Source: Pannonibacter phragmitetus DSM 14782
GTDB lineage: Bacteria > Pseudomonadota > Alphaproteobacteria > Rhizobiales > Stappiaceae
Assembly (NCBI RefSeq): GCF_000382365.1
Contig: NZ_KB908217.1
Span: 294,173-358,172 of the forward strand
Reading direction: 5' to 3'
DNA length: 64,000 nt
Made by a program: the position numbers and the translations under genes
Shown: positions 22,246 to 30,565 of the stretch, in pieces
Numbering within the stretch: position 1 is the stretch's first letter
Layout: the number at the start of each line of letters is the position of its first letter
Notes under the pieces: model-generated
Databases searched by the model: none
What the model was told of the DNA's origin: nothing
What the model saw: only the letters and a program-made list of their open reading frames with translations

Positions 22246-22319
22246 GGGAATGGGCCTGTCCGGAGTTCTCCGGACAGGCGGGTGGGAATGGGCCTATCAG
22301 TGCATCTCCGGACAGGCGT
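22246..22319. repeat. Duplicated 35-bp unit with a 12-bp hairpin, in the dctP-dctQ spacer
   Basis: The unit GGGAATGGGCCT, nine variable bases, then TCTCCGGACAGGCG occurs at 22246-22280 and again at 22285-22319. In the first copy GCCTGTCCGGAG (22254-22265) pairs with CTCCGGACAGGC (22268-22279) across two bases. The second arm can also pair with the first. Hairpins after a binding-protein gene commonly stabilise its mRNA or attenuate the permease genes; that role here is inferred. Confidence 0.6.
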
Positions 22320-22329
22320 GGTTCAGGGA

Positions 22330-23310
22330 TTACTTGGCCTTGTAGGCGTCGATGACGGCCTTGCCCTTGTCACCGGCGGCGGCCAGCCAGTCGCTGGTCA
22401 TGGTTTTGCCCACGGCCTGCAGGTCTGCCTTCAGCTGATCGGAGGGCGGTGCCACCTTCACGCCGTTGGCAGCAAGGCCTTCCAGCGTCTTGGTGGTGTA
22501 GGCAATGGCCTTTTCGAGGCCAGCAGCTTCAGCCTTGGCACCGCAATCGGTGAAGGCGGCCTTCTGGGCATCGGTCAGGGCGGCGTAGCTGTCCTTGTTG
22601 ACGAGGACCGCGTTGCGCGGCAGCCAGGCGTTCACTTCGTAGAAGTTGGTGACACCGCTCTCCCAGAGCTTGCTGTCAAAGCCGGTGGCGCCGGAGGACA
22701 TCATGGATTCGGTCACGCCCGTGGCAAAGGCCTGCGGCACTTCAGCCGCCTCAATCTGCACGGCCGCCATGCCGGTCAGTTCGGCGATCTTGGAGGTGGC
22801 GGCGTTGTAGGCGCGGAACTTCGTGCCCTTCATGTCGGCAACAGAGTTCACTTCCTTCTTGAAATAGAGGCCCTGCGGCGGCCACGGCACGGTGTAGATC
22901 AGGACGAGGTTCTGTTCGTCCAGCGCTTCGGCAACGGCCGGACCAGCCGCGTCCCACAGCTTGCCGCTTTCTTCAAAGGAAGTTGCGAGGAAGGGAATGC
23001 TGTCCACGCCGAACAGCGGGTTCTCGTTGGCATGGGCGGAAAGCAGGCGCTCGCCGATCGGCACCTGACCGGTCTGGACAGCACGCTTGATATCTGCGCC
23101 GCCGAAGAGCGAACCATTCGGATGGGCGACGATGTCGATCTCGCCGCCGGTGGATTCCTTCACGCAGGCGGCGAAGGTGACGACGTTTTCGGTGTGGTAG
23201 TTGCTGGCCGGATAGGCCAGCGGCATGTCCCACTTCTCAGCCATGGCGGCCTGAGCCAAAGCTGCGCTGCAGACACTGGCCAGAATGGCGGTCTTCATCA
23301 TGCGTGTCAT
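22330..23310 (-). CDS. TRAP transporter periplasmic solute-binding protein (DctP family)
   Basis: The 326-residue protein has a signal peptide (AILASVCSAALAQAAMA, cleavage near 24). The mature protein has the DctP fold, including WPPQGLYFKKEVNSVADMKG and the KFRAYNAATSKIAELTG segment, where the family's conserved substrate-carboxylate arginine (here R in KFRAY) lies. It delivers the substrate to the DctQM permease encoded downstream. The DctP family typically binds organic acids or amino-acid derivatives. The ATG at 23310 has GAGGGG upstream. Confidence 0.94.
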   Translation of the reverse strand: MTRMMKTAILASVCSAALAQAAMAEKWDMPLAYPASNYHTENVVTFAACVKESTGGEIDIVAHPNGSLFGGADIKRAVQTGQVPIGERLLSAHANENPLFGVDSIPFLATSFEESGKLWDAAGPAVAEALDEQNLVLIYTVPWPPQGLYFKKEVNSVADMKGTKFRAYNAATSKIAELTGMAAVQIEAAEVPQAFATGVTESMMSSGATGFDSKLWESGVTNFYEVNAWLPRNAVLVNKDSYAALTDAQKAAFTDCGAKAEAAGLEKAIAYTTKTLEGLAANGVKVAPPSDQLKADLQAVGKTMTSDWLAAAGDKGKAVIDAYKAK

Positions 23311-23390
23311 CCTTACTTCCCCTCAGGTTCTGGCCTCAGGATGCGTTGCCCGGGCCGGTTGGTTTTTATTGCGTCTTGCGCCTCTTCCCT

Positions 23391-24638
23391 TCAGGCAAAG
23401 CGTGAAGGATCGAATGCTGAAAGATCGGAGTTGGTCTTCTGGCCCGTCAGCATGCCAGACACGAAGCGCCCCGTCTTGGGGCCCGCCGTCAGGCCGATGT
23501 GATGATGGCCAAAGGCGGCGATCACATCACGGCAGCCGGGTACTTCGCCGATCAGCGGCAGGCTGTCGGAAGGGGCGGGACGGTGGCCCATCCAGCGGCT
23601 GGTCTCGCGCCAGGTGAGGCCTGGCATGGCAGCACGGGCCTGCCGCTCCAGCAGCGCGAATGGCGCTTCGCTGGGGCCTGCGTCCAGCCCGCCGAACTCG
23701 ACAATGCCCGCCAGCCGGATGCGGCCTTCCATCGGTGTGACCACGAACTTGCCCGCCGTCATCATGGTGGGGGCGGCCGGCATGGCGCTGGGCTCGATGA
23801 GTTCGAGATGATAGCCGCGTTCGCTTTCCAGCGGTACGGAAAGGCCCAGCTTTGCCATCAGCGGCTTCGACCAGACACCGGTCGCCAGAACCGCCTTGCC
23901 GCAGGCGATGAAACCATCGCTTGTCTCAAGGCCCTCCAGACCGTCCGGACCGATACGGAAATCGAATATCTCCGCACGCCGGAACGTTCCGCCAAGCGAG
24001 AGAAAATGCCCTGCAAGAGCCTTTACATAGCGGCCGGGATCGCTGATCCGGCCATGGTTCTTCAGCCGCACCGCAAAGCTGTTCTTCGGGCTGAACAGAG
24101 GATCGTAGTCTGCAAGGGCCTGACCTTCGATCTCGTCCCACTCGAAACCGGCCTGACGGCGCAGGCCCCAGCCGAAGCTGTCACCTTCAAAGGTGGCGCG
24201 GTCCGGATAGCGGAAAACATAATCGGAAGGCACCAGCCAGCGCTCGGCTTCCGTGCCGCCTGCCAGTGCCTGATGCTGGGCGAGGCTGTCGGCATTGAGC
24301 AGGGCCAGCCCGCGCGAAATCGCCTCCACCCGGTCAGCCCGGCAGTTGGAAAGATATTTTGTGAGGAAGGGCAGCAGCTTCGGCAGATAGGGCCAGCGCA
24401 GGAACAGGGGGCTGTCCGGGTCCATCAGCATGCCGGGCGCCTTGCGCATGAGGCCCGGCACCGTCACCGGCACAATGGCGCAGGCGGCCAGCACGCCGCC
24501 ATTGCCGAAGGAGGTGGCATCACCCGGCTCCTGCCGGTCGATCAGGATCACATTGGCGCCTGAGCGCGCCAGCCAGACGGCGGTGGATACACCGGCAATG
24601 CCTGCCCCGATGACGGCAATGGGGCCGGAAACACTCAT
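23391..24638 (-). CDS. FAD-dependent D-amino acid dehydrogenase-like oxidoreductase (DadA/DAO family)
   Basis: The 415-residue protein begins with an ADP-binding Rossmann motif (VIGAGIAGVSTAVWLARSG, near 9-27). Later DAO-family elements include SNCR-type region residues, LATGVWSKPL near 250, and the C-terminal FGHHHIGLTAGPKTGR FAD/substrate loop near 375-390. It oxidises an amino or imino acid and passes electrons to the respiratory chain by analogy with DadA. First gene of the minus-strand cluster with the TRAP transporter and oxoprolinase, divergent from the MarR-like regulator. Substrate unknown. Confidence 0.92.
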   Translation of the reverse strand: MSVSGPIAVIGAGIAGVSTAVWLARSGANVILIDRQEPGDATSFGNGGVLAACAIVPVTVPGLMRKAPGMLMDPDSPLFLRWPYLPKLLPFLTKYLSNCRADRVEAISRGLALLNADSLAQHQALAGGTEAERWLVPSDYVFRYPDRATFEGDSFGWGLRRQAGFEWDEIEGQALADYDPLFSPKNSFAVRLKNHGRISDPGRYVKALAGHFLSLGGTFRRAEIFDFRIGPDGLEGLETSDGFIACGKAVLATGVWSKPLMAKLGLSVPLESERGYHLELIEPSAMPAAPTMMTAGKFVVTPMEGRIRLAGIVEFGGLDAGPSEAPFALLERQARAAMPGLTWRETSRWMGHRPAPSDSLPLIGEVPGCRDVIAAFGHHHIGLTAGPKTGRFVSGMLTGQKTNSDLSAFDPSRFA

Positions 24639-24714
24639 GCCGCACCGGCCTCAGATGGCCTGCTTGATCTTCCTGTCATGCTGCAAAGCCTCCCAACTCA
24701 CAGTCCCTGCCGGG

Positions 24715-24747
24715 ACGTTAATTGACGCCTATAAAATGTCAATAAAT
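24715..24747 (-). promoter_or_regulatory. Candidate promoter and operator of the dehydrogenase-TRAP operon
   Basis: On the minus strand TTGACA (complement of 24737-24742) and TAACGT (complement of 24715-24720) are spaced by 16 bp. The -35 lies inside TTTATTGACATTTT (complement of 24733-24746), which matches one half of the operator at 20156-20178 except for one base. ATTGAC/GTCAAT (24721-24726 and 24738-24743) also form an inverted pair. The rest of the 24639-24996 gap shows no gene. Confidence 0.45.
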
Positions 24748-24996
24748 CATCGCCGTTTCGGCTGGTGCTGTCCTGACGAATTTGCGTGCATAATATCTGC
24801 GGTTAAGCCGCCGGAATGCGCGGTCTTTTCACGCCGGTGCATTACCGGGACGGCAAACTGCCCGGTAAAACAGCAGGTGCATGTCGTATCTGTGCAAGCG
24901 GCTGGCTTTGGGTCTGTTGCTGGGGCACTTATCAGTCGGGTAGTTTGCAACGGCGTTTGATTTTGGGATTTCGCAGCGGGGAGACGTGCAGGACCA

Positions 24997-25533
24997 ATGA
25001 GCGAAAACGAAGAACCGCAGGAACTGGCTCCGATTGGTCCGGTCGTGTCCGCCGCCCATCTGGCTTCCGGCGCCATGCCGTCGCTGTCGGAGGTGGAATT
25101 CGGCGTGACGATGATGATCAACGCCTATTACCGCTGGATGGTCCGCTGCATGGCTGCGGCCGGGGTGCCGGGCATGAGCCCGCTGGACGTCCAGGTGCTG
25201 CACTCGATCAATCACCGGGGGAGGGCCAAGACGCTGGCCGATCTCTGCCTCGTGCTGAATATCGAGGATACCTACACCGTGTCCTATGCACTGAAGAAGC
25301 TGGAGGCCGCAAAGCTGATCGTCTCCGGCCGGCGGGGCAAGGAGAAGACGGTGGCGATCACGCCTGAAGGCGAAAAGGCCTGTCTCGAATACCGCCGCCT
25401 GCGCGAGGCGCTGCTGGTGCAGCCGGTCAAGGCCATCGGCTTTGACGAGAAGGAGCTGTCGCGCCTTGCGGCCATCCTGCGCTCTGTCTCCGGCTCCTAC
25501 GATCAGGCGGCACGGGCAGCAGCGGCCATGTAA
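24997..25533 (+). CDS. MarR-like winged-helix transcriptional regulator
   Basis: The 178-residue protein has a winged-helix DNA-binding domain at about 55-135 (MSPLDVQVLHSINHRGRAKT, then DLCLVLNIEDTYTVSYALKK as the recognition region, wing around GRRGKEKTVAITPEG). Acidic N-terminal and helical C-terminal segments flank it, as in dimeric MarR-type regulators. It is divergently transcribed from the dehydrogenase/TRAP/oxoprolinase cluster and most likely controls it in response to the imported substrate (inference from position). A terminator follows. Confidence 0.9.
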   Translation: MSENEEPQELAPIGPVVSAAHLASGAMPSLSEVEFGVTMMINAYYRWMVRCMAAAGVPGMSPLDVQVLHSINHRGRAKTLADLCLVLNIEDTYTVSYALKKLEAAKLIVSGRRGKEKTVAITPEGEKACLEYRRLREALLVQPVKAIGFDEKELSRLAAILRSVSGSYDQAARAAAAM

Positions 25534-25543
25534 TGAATGCAAG

Positions 25544-25588
25544 AGGCGGCCGGAGGGAGCTTTGGGTCTCCATCCGGCCGCCTGTTTC
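25544..25588 (+). terminator. Terminator of the MarR-like gene, possibly bidirectional
   Basis: AGGCGGCCGGA (25544-25554) pairs with TCCGGCCGCCT (25573-25583) and is followed by GTTTCTC. It lies between converging genes. Confidence 0.8.
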
Positions 25589-25601
25589 TCTGCCTATCCG
25601 G

Positions 25602-26327
25602 TTACAGCGAGGCGATGATCTGCTTCACCTGGCCGCAATACTGGCGGCTGCGGGCGTTCATCCGGGTGGCGAAATGGCCGGCGTTGTAGCGCAGGATCGT
25701 CCCGCAGGTGTCGCCGCCAGCGCGGGTCTGGGCTCCGGCCAGATAGCGCATGCCCCATTCCAGATTGGTTGCCGGATCATAGAGCGCCGACGCCTTGCCC
25801 CGGAAGCCGAGGCCACGCGCGGTGGCAGGCTTGATCTGCATGAGGCCGATTTCCCCGTGGCGGCCCCTTGCCCGGGCGTTGTAGTTGCTTTCCACGCGGA
25901 TGACGGCATGGGCCAGTTCCACGGAAACCCCATGACGCTTGGCGGCAGCGGCAATCAGGTGATCATAGGCACTGTGACCGGCAACACTGCCGTCCTCATC
26001 CGCAGCGCTGGCAGCGGCTGCCTTGCCGCTTTCGCTGGTGCCCTGTGTTCCGGCTTCGGTTGCAGCGGTCTTGCTCCGCTTGACGACCAGTCCACCGGGC
26101 GTTTCATCCGTGACCGGACGGAGGGCAGGCGTCAGACGTCCCCCGACCATGACCAGAACCTCACGCATTTCGGGCTTCGCGTTTTCGCTGCCTGCTTCGC
26201 TGGCTTCAGGGGATGGAGCGGCTGCACGGCTTTTGGCAAGGCTTTCGCCGGGCATCATGGTCAGGGTAAGCGCGACGGAAAAAAGGCAATAGAAAGCCCG
26301 GCGCAGGGAGGTGCGCGTCTGGGTCAT
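25602..26327 (-). CDS. Lytic transglycosylase (SLT domain)
   Basis: The 241-residue exported protein has a hydrophobic signal segment (FYCLFSVALTLTMMPGESLA) and an Ala/Ser/Glu-rich spacer. A C-terminal SLT fold (about 120-235) has the catalytic Glu in VIRVESNYNARARG, GEIGLMQIKPATA and ILRYNAGHF. It cleaves peptidoglycan glycan strands to 1,6-anhydro products in the periplasm. The ATG at 26327 has GGAG upstream; a longer frame to 26429 is unlikely. The amidase gene upstream on the same strand is also a cell wall hydrolase. Confidence 0.93.
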   Translation of the reverse strand: MTQTRTSLRRAFYCLFSVALTLTMMPGESLAKSRAAAPSPEASEAGSENAKPEMREVLVMVGGRLTPALRPVTDETPGGLVVKRSKTAATEAGTQGTSESGKAAAASAADEDGSVAGHSAYDHLIAAAAKRHGVSVELAHAVIRVESNYNARARGRHGEIGLMQIKPATARGLGFRGKASALYDPATNLEWGMRYLAGAQTRAGGDTCGTILRYNAGHFATRMNARSRQYCGQVKQIIASL

Positions 26328-26668
26328 GTGATGTGGCTCCGTGAATGTCTTCCGGGTGCTGCCCGCGGCTGAGGTCAATGCGGCTTGCCGCGGTTCGATG
26401 GGGGAGAAATGACCGCCAGCTTGGGCCAAAATCGGCCCGGTATCATCACGAAATGTTACGGAAATTAAGGGTAGCCCGTTAAATATTTAAGCGTTTTGTA
26501 GGTAAATCATGCAGATCTGGGCAAAAGCGGGGCGCTTGTTTGGTGAGAAGCGTTCAGCCATCAAAGCGCCCGTCTTTATCTCAGCATTTGCCCCGTATGT
26601 TGCCATGCACAATGGCGCTCGTTAACGGCGGCGGCCGGGTGTTCGCGGGCGGTGCCGCCGCCCGCAGG
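26328..26668. other. Intergenic region between transglycosylase and amidase genes
   Basis: This 341-bp gap is AT-rich around 26440-26515 and probably holds the transglycosylase promoter. A GC-rich inverted repeat near 26650-26670 (GCGGGCGG and its complement) could end the amidase transcript but lacks a T-run. A 38-codon plus-strand frame at 26509-26625 is present but poorly supported. Confidence 0.35.
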
Positions 26669-27427
26669 TCAGAGCTCGGGCAGGGCCGTGAGCAGCTTGT
26701 GCAGCGTTGCGATCGTCGAGGCATCGGCGATGCCGTCCACCCTCTCGGGACGGAAATGGCGCTGGAAGGCGGTCACGGCTGCCTTGGTGCGGGCATCGAA
26801 CTCTCCCTGCACCGGTACGTCATAGCCGTAGATTGCCAGCATTGACTGCAGCGCCTCGATGGGCTGGCCGCTTTCGCCCTCCTGGAAGAACCGGCCGCTG
26901 GTCACGGGAACCGGGTCCACATGATGGGCAACGCCGCCGGCGGCCAGAACGTTCCATGGAAACAGCTCGCCCGGATCTTCCTTGCGGCCGGGGGCGACAT
27001 CGGAATGAGCGAGCACGCGCCAGGGCTTCATCTGGTGGCGCAGCATGATGTCCTGGCACAGGTGCAGAACCGCTTCGACCTGAGCCTCGGGAAAGGGCCG
27101 GTAGCCCCACTCATGGCCGGGGTTGACGATCTCGATGCCGATGGAGCGGGAGTTGATGTCCGTTTCGCCCTTCCAGAAGGACTTGCCCGCATGCCAGGCG
27201 CGGCGGGCTTCCGGCACGCATTGCAGGATCCGGCCATCCTCATGGACGAAATAATGGGCGGAGACTTCCGCCCGCGTGTCGCACAGGCGCTGCAGGGCCT
27301 CATCGGCGGTCTGCATGCCGGTGTAATGCAGGATGATCATGTCAACCGCTGCGCCGTCCCGGCGTTCATTGTGATTGGGGGAGGGGTGCACTCTGGCGGG
27401 CACGCCGCAATCAGGCTTCACACTCAC
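26669..27427 (-). CDS. N-acetylmuramoyl-L-alanine amidase (AmiD-like, with peptidoglycan-binding domain)
   Basis: The 252-residue protein has an Amidase_2 domain (about 15-165) with likely zinc ligands in MIILHYTGM and HSDVAPGRKEDPG, plus SAHYFVHEDGRI and RSIGIEIVNPG. A C-terminal peptidoglycan-binding helical domain (about 185-248, including FDARTKAAVTAFQRHFRP) follows. It cuts the bond between muramic acid and the stem peptide, probably on turnover fragments. No clear signal peptide is seen. Its GTG start overlaps the stop of the DnaJ/TerB gene as GTGA, so the two are translationally coupled. Confidence 0.93.
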   Translation of the reverse strand: MSVKPDCGVPARVHPSPNHNERRDGAAVDMIILHYTGMQTADEALQRLCDTRAEVSAHYFVHEDGRILQCVPEARRAWHAGKSFWKGETDINSRSIGIEIVNPGHEWGYRPFPEAQVEAVLHLCQDIMLRHQMKPWRVLAHSDVAPGRKEDPGELFPWNVLAAGGVAHHVDPVPVTSGRFFQEGESGQPIEALQSMLAIYGYDVPVQGEFDARTKAAVTAFQRHFRPERVDGIADASTIATLHKLLTALPEL

Positions 27428-28128
27428 AGGCCACGCTCCGAACTGATCTTGGCATAGGCCGCATTGAGGGCGGCCATACGGTCATTGGCGATACGGACGA
27501 ATTCCTGGGGCACACCGCGGGCAATCAGCACGTCGGGGTGGGTTTCCCGCACCTCGCGGCGGTAATGCGCCTTCACGTCCTCGTTTGATGCATCCGGATG
27601 GATGCCCAGAACTGCATAGGGGTCGTTGCGGCCGCGCACATGGCGGGCAACCACCTTGTTGAACTCTCGCTCATCGAGGCCGAAAATCCGTGCCACCTCG
27701 CGCAGAAACTCAAGCTCCTGCGTGTGGATCAGACCGTCGGCCTTGGCAATGAAGAACAGGCCGTCGAGAATGTCGAAGAGGGTCTTGCGGTCATAGGGAA
27801 AGAGATCCGCCAGCTTCTTGGCATAGGTATCGAAGCCGGCAATGTCCTGTTTGGCGAGATCAAACAGGCGTGCGACGTTGCGTTCCTCACCTTCGGGAAC
27901 CTCGAACAGCTTGCGGAAGGCAAGGACTTCGTCGGTCGTCACCACGCCGTCTGCCTTGGCCATTTTCGCCGACAGGGCAATCATGGCGACGGTGAAACCG
28001 ACCGTGCATGTTCCCTCTGGCCGGGCAAGGACAAGCTGCACCAGCCTGTCGATCAGCTGCGCGCCGCCTGAGCCAATGGCCGAGCCGATGGCTGTGACGA
28101 TGGCGCCAATGCTCGACCAGATGTTCAC
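27424..28128 (-). CDS. TerB/DnaJ-domain protein (DjlA-like)
   Basis: The 234-residue protein has an N-terminal hydrophobic-amphipathic segment, a TerB-like helical domain (about 45-160) and a C-terminal J domain (about 168-232) with the diagnostic HPD in REVRETHPDVLIARG, indicating a DnaK co-chaperone. The layout matches DjlA, though the membrane anchor is less clear. The GTG at 28128 (VNIWSSIG) has CGGAG upstream; a further in-frame GTG at 28176 would add 16 unconserved-looking residues. It overlaps the amidase gene by four bases. Confidence 0.9.
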   Translation of the reverse strand: MNIWSSIGAIVTAIGSAIGSGGAQLIDRLVQLVLARPEGTCTVGFTVAMIALSAKMAKADGVVTTDEVLAFRKLFEVPEGEERNVARLFDLAKQDIAGFDTYAKKLADLFPYDRKTLFDILDGLFFIAKADGLIHTQELEFLREVARIFGLDEREFNKVVARHVRGRNDPYAVLGIHPDASNEDVKAHYRREVRETHPDVLIARGVPQEFVRIANDRMAALNAAYAKISSERGL

Positions 28129-28344
28129 CGCGACAGGCTCCGGGATCGGGGTGTCCGCCTGGCCAGAGGCGGGCACCGCTGCTTCTTACCCACCCGAGTA
28201 CAGGCACCGGCACCGGGGGCGCAAGCCCCTACCGGGGCGCTGTTCGCAAAATAACGTAAGGGCAGATTTTCATTCACCTGGGCTAAACCATCATCTGCGT
28301 ATGGTGCTGCCGGGACATTGGTAAACAGGGTAGTCCGGACAGCT

Positions 28345-30420
28345 ATGAAACGCACGATCAGCCGCCAGGAACTGATGGCCGCAGCAACCATGCTTGCTGT
28401 CGTGTTTGCGCTGTCTTTGGGCATTTTCGTCAGCAACCGGCTGTTGTCCAGCTGGCTCGTGGGCGATGCGCTGGAATCCTCCCTGCGCAACTGGACCGAA
28501 TCGGACCTGCGCCTTGATGCGAGGCAGGGGCGTGAAACGGAGGATCTGTCCAGCGCGCTGCTGCGGCTGCGCAGCTTCAGCCAGAGCTTCGTGCCGCATA
28601 TTGCCGGGATTGATGACGGCACCCTGCATATTTTCGAGCTGACGCGCTTTGCAGATGCCGTGACGGCGGATCTGGGTTCGTCTGCCAGGCGCGCCCATGC
28701 AAGGGTGCCGCTGGTGGATGAGAGTGGCAGCATCCTGCCGCAGGAGGTGCCTGCCGCCCTTGTTGAGGCTGGTATCGGCAGCGGGGCGGTCCGCCGCGCG
28801 CTGGAACTGGCCCAGGACGGCGGTCTGCCGCGTGTCACCATATTCTACAGCTGGTGGGGCGCTGCGAAGGATGTGGCGCTGGTGACTGTTCCGGTTGCCG
28901 ATGGCAGCACAGTGACCTCCGCTGATCTGCTGGCGCTCGACATTGCCCCTGTTCTGGCGGGGGCGAACCGGACGGTTCTTCTGGCAACGGTCCTTCTTGC
29001 CGTTCTCACCGTCAGTTCCGCTCTTGCGGTGGGCTTGCTGCTCTGGTTCCGCTACCGGGATGTGGTGCGCATCAGCCGCAACATGGAATTTCTCGCCCAT
29101 CATGATCCGCTGACGTCGCTGCCGAACCGGGCGCTGTTCAGCGCCAAGCTGACGGAAGCCCTGCGCGTGACGCACGCCAAGGCCAGCAACATGGCGGTGA
29201 TCCTGATCGATGTGGACAAGTTCAAGTCGGTCAACGACACCTATGGCCACGGCACGGGGGACATCTTCCTGCAGGTGATTGCCGACCGGCTGCGTGCTGT
29301 CTTCGGGGAACATCTGGTGGCGCGCCTCTCGGGTGACGAATTTGCGGTGATGGTGACGTCGGTTTCCGATGTGGCGCGGATTACCAAACTCGCCAGCGAC
29401 ATGATTGCGGCCACCAAACCGCCCTGCGTCATCGACGGCATCGAGCTGCAAATCTCCCTGTCCATGGGTATTGCCCGGGCCAATGACGGCAACTGGCGCT
29501 CCTCGCGCATGCTGCATTGCGCCGATCTGGCGCTGTACCGGGCCAAGCACTCCGGCCGTTCCACCTTCTTCTGGTATCAGCCGGAAATGGATGCGGAAGC
29601 GCAGCGCCGCAAGGAAGTGGAAGCCGGGCTGATCAAGGCGCTGAAATACGATCAGTTCGACCTTCTCTATCAGCCGCAGTTCTCGCTGCATGACAACACG
29701 CTGAAAGGCTATGAGGCGCTGATCCGCTGGGAGCACCCGACCAAGGGCACCATCGCCCCGGACGTGTTCATCTCGGTGGCTGAGGACACCGGCCTTATCG
29801 AGGACATTGGCGACTGGGTGCTGCGCCGGGCCTGCCGTGAGGCGGCCGAATGGCATGACAAGACATTGCGTGTGGCCGTCAACTTCTCTCCGGCCCAGTT
29901 CAAGGCAGGCGAAACCCAGCGCAAGGTGGCCAGAGCGCTGGAGGAATCCGGCCTTGATCCGAAGCGGCTCGAGATCGAGATCACGGAAAGCCTGCTGATC
30001 GCAGACACGGATGCTGTGGTCGAGACGCTGGAGGCCATCAGCAGCATGGGCGTGACCATCGCCATGGATGACTTCGGTACGGGCTATTCCTCGCTGAGCT
30101 ACCTGAACCGTTTCCCCTTCAACAAGATCAAGATCGACCGCAGCTTCATCAAGAACCTCGGCAAGGATGCGGGCACCGATGCCGTCGTCACGTCGATCAT
30201 CGGCCTTGGCCGGTCACTGGACGTGCTGATCACGGCGGAGGGCGTCGAGAACCAGGACCAGGTGGTGCTGCTGCGCGCAGCCGGCTGCGATCTCGTCCAG
30301 GGCTATCTCTTTGGCCGTCCCGGCGCAGTAAAAGGCCCGGAAGTCATCGACGAACGCACCCTTCCGGCAGGTTCCGGGGAAGAGGCCGAGGTCCGCGAGC
30401 CTGCAGAGCAGACGGCTTGA
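28345..30420 (+). CDS. Bifunctional GGDEF/EAL cyclic-di-GMP protein
   Basis: The 691-residue membrane protein has a first span near 9-30, a periplasmic sensor region (about 31-210) and a second span near 213-235. A GGDEF domain (about 250-410) carries LSGDEF in place of GGDEF, a variant often still active. The EAL domain (about 430-680) has the intact motif EALIRWEHP, ESLLIADTDAV and DDFGTGYSSLSYL. Both synthesis and breakdown of c-di-GMP are possible; the complete EAL set supports phosphodiesterase activity. The ATG at 28345 is preferred over an upstream TTG at 28318. Signal unknown; transcribed alone. Confidence 0.94.
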   Translation: MKRTISRQELMAAATMLAVVFALSLGIFVSNRLLSSWLVGDALESSLRNWTESDLRLDARQGRETEDLSSALLRLRSFSQSFVPHIAGIDDGTLHIFELTRFADAVTADLGSSARRAHARVPLVDESGSILPQEVPAALVEAGIGSGAVRRALELAQDGGLPRVTIFYSWWGAAKDVALVTVPVADGSTVTSADLLALDIAPVLAGANRTVLLATVLLAVLTVSSALAVGLLLWFRYRDVVRISRNMEFLAHHDPLTSLPNRALFSAKLTEALRVTHAKASNMAVILIDVDKFKSVNDTYGHGTGDIFLQVIADRLRAVFGEHLVARLSGDEFAVMVTSVSDVARITKLASDMIAATKPPCVIDGIELQISLSMGIARANDGNWRSSRMLHCADLALYRAKHSGRSTFFWYQPEMDAEAQRRKEVEAGLIKALKYDQFDLLYQPQFSLHDNTLKGYEALIRWEHPTKGTIAPDVFISVAEDTGLIEDIGDWVLRRACREAAEWHDKTLRVAVNFSPAQFKAGETQRKVARALEESGLDPKRLEIEITESLLIADTDAVVETLEAISSMGVTIAMDDFGTGYSSLSYLNRFPFNKIKIDRSFIKNLGKDAGTDAVVTSIIGLGRSLDVLITAEGVENQDQVVLLRAAGCDLVQGYLFGRPGAVKGPEVIDERTLPAGSGEEAEVREPAEQTA

Positions 30421-30499
30421 GAGCAGCCATTTTCCTCTGAAAGCTTCATGCTGTGGCGCAAGTCACAGGTCAGCCTTGCACATGAGACTAGGTAATCTG

Positions 30500-30530
30500 A
30501 TCAGCCTGCTTCAGGATGCAGGCTGATTTT
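30500..30530 (+). terminator. Terminator after the GGDEF/EAL gene
   Basis: ATCAGCCTGC (30500-30509) pairs with GCAGGCTGAT (30518-30527) and is followed by TTT. It makes the DUF2339 gene downstream a separate transcript. Confidence 0.85.
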
Positions 30531-30565
30531 GTGCATCTGCATCTGCATGTCTGCGGAGACGAACC

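Noticed and set aside
26509..26625. A 38-codon plus-strand frame between the transglycosylase and amidase genes.
   Set aside because: Only a weak AGGT lies upstream, the peptide is of mixed character with no domain or span, and no terminator follows.
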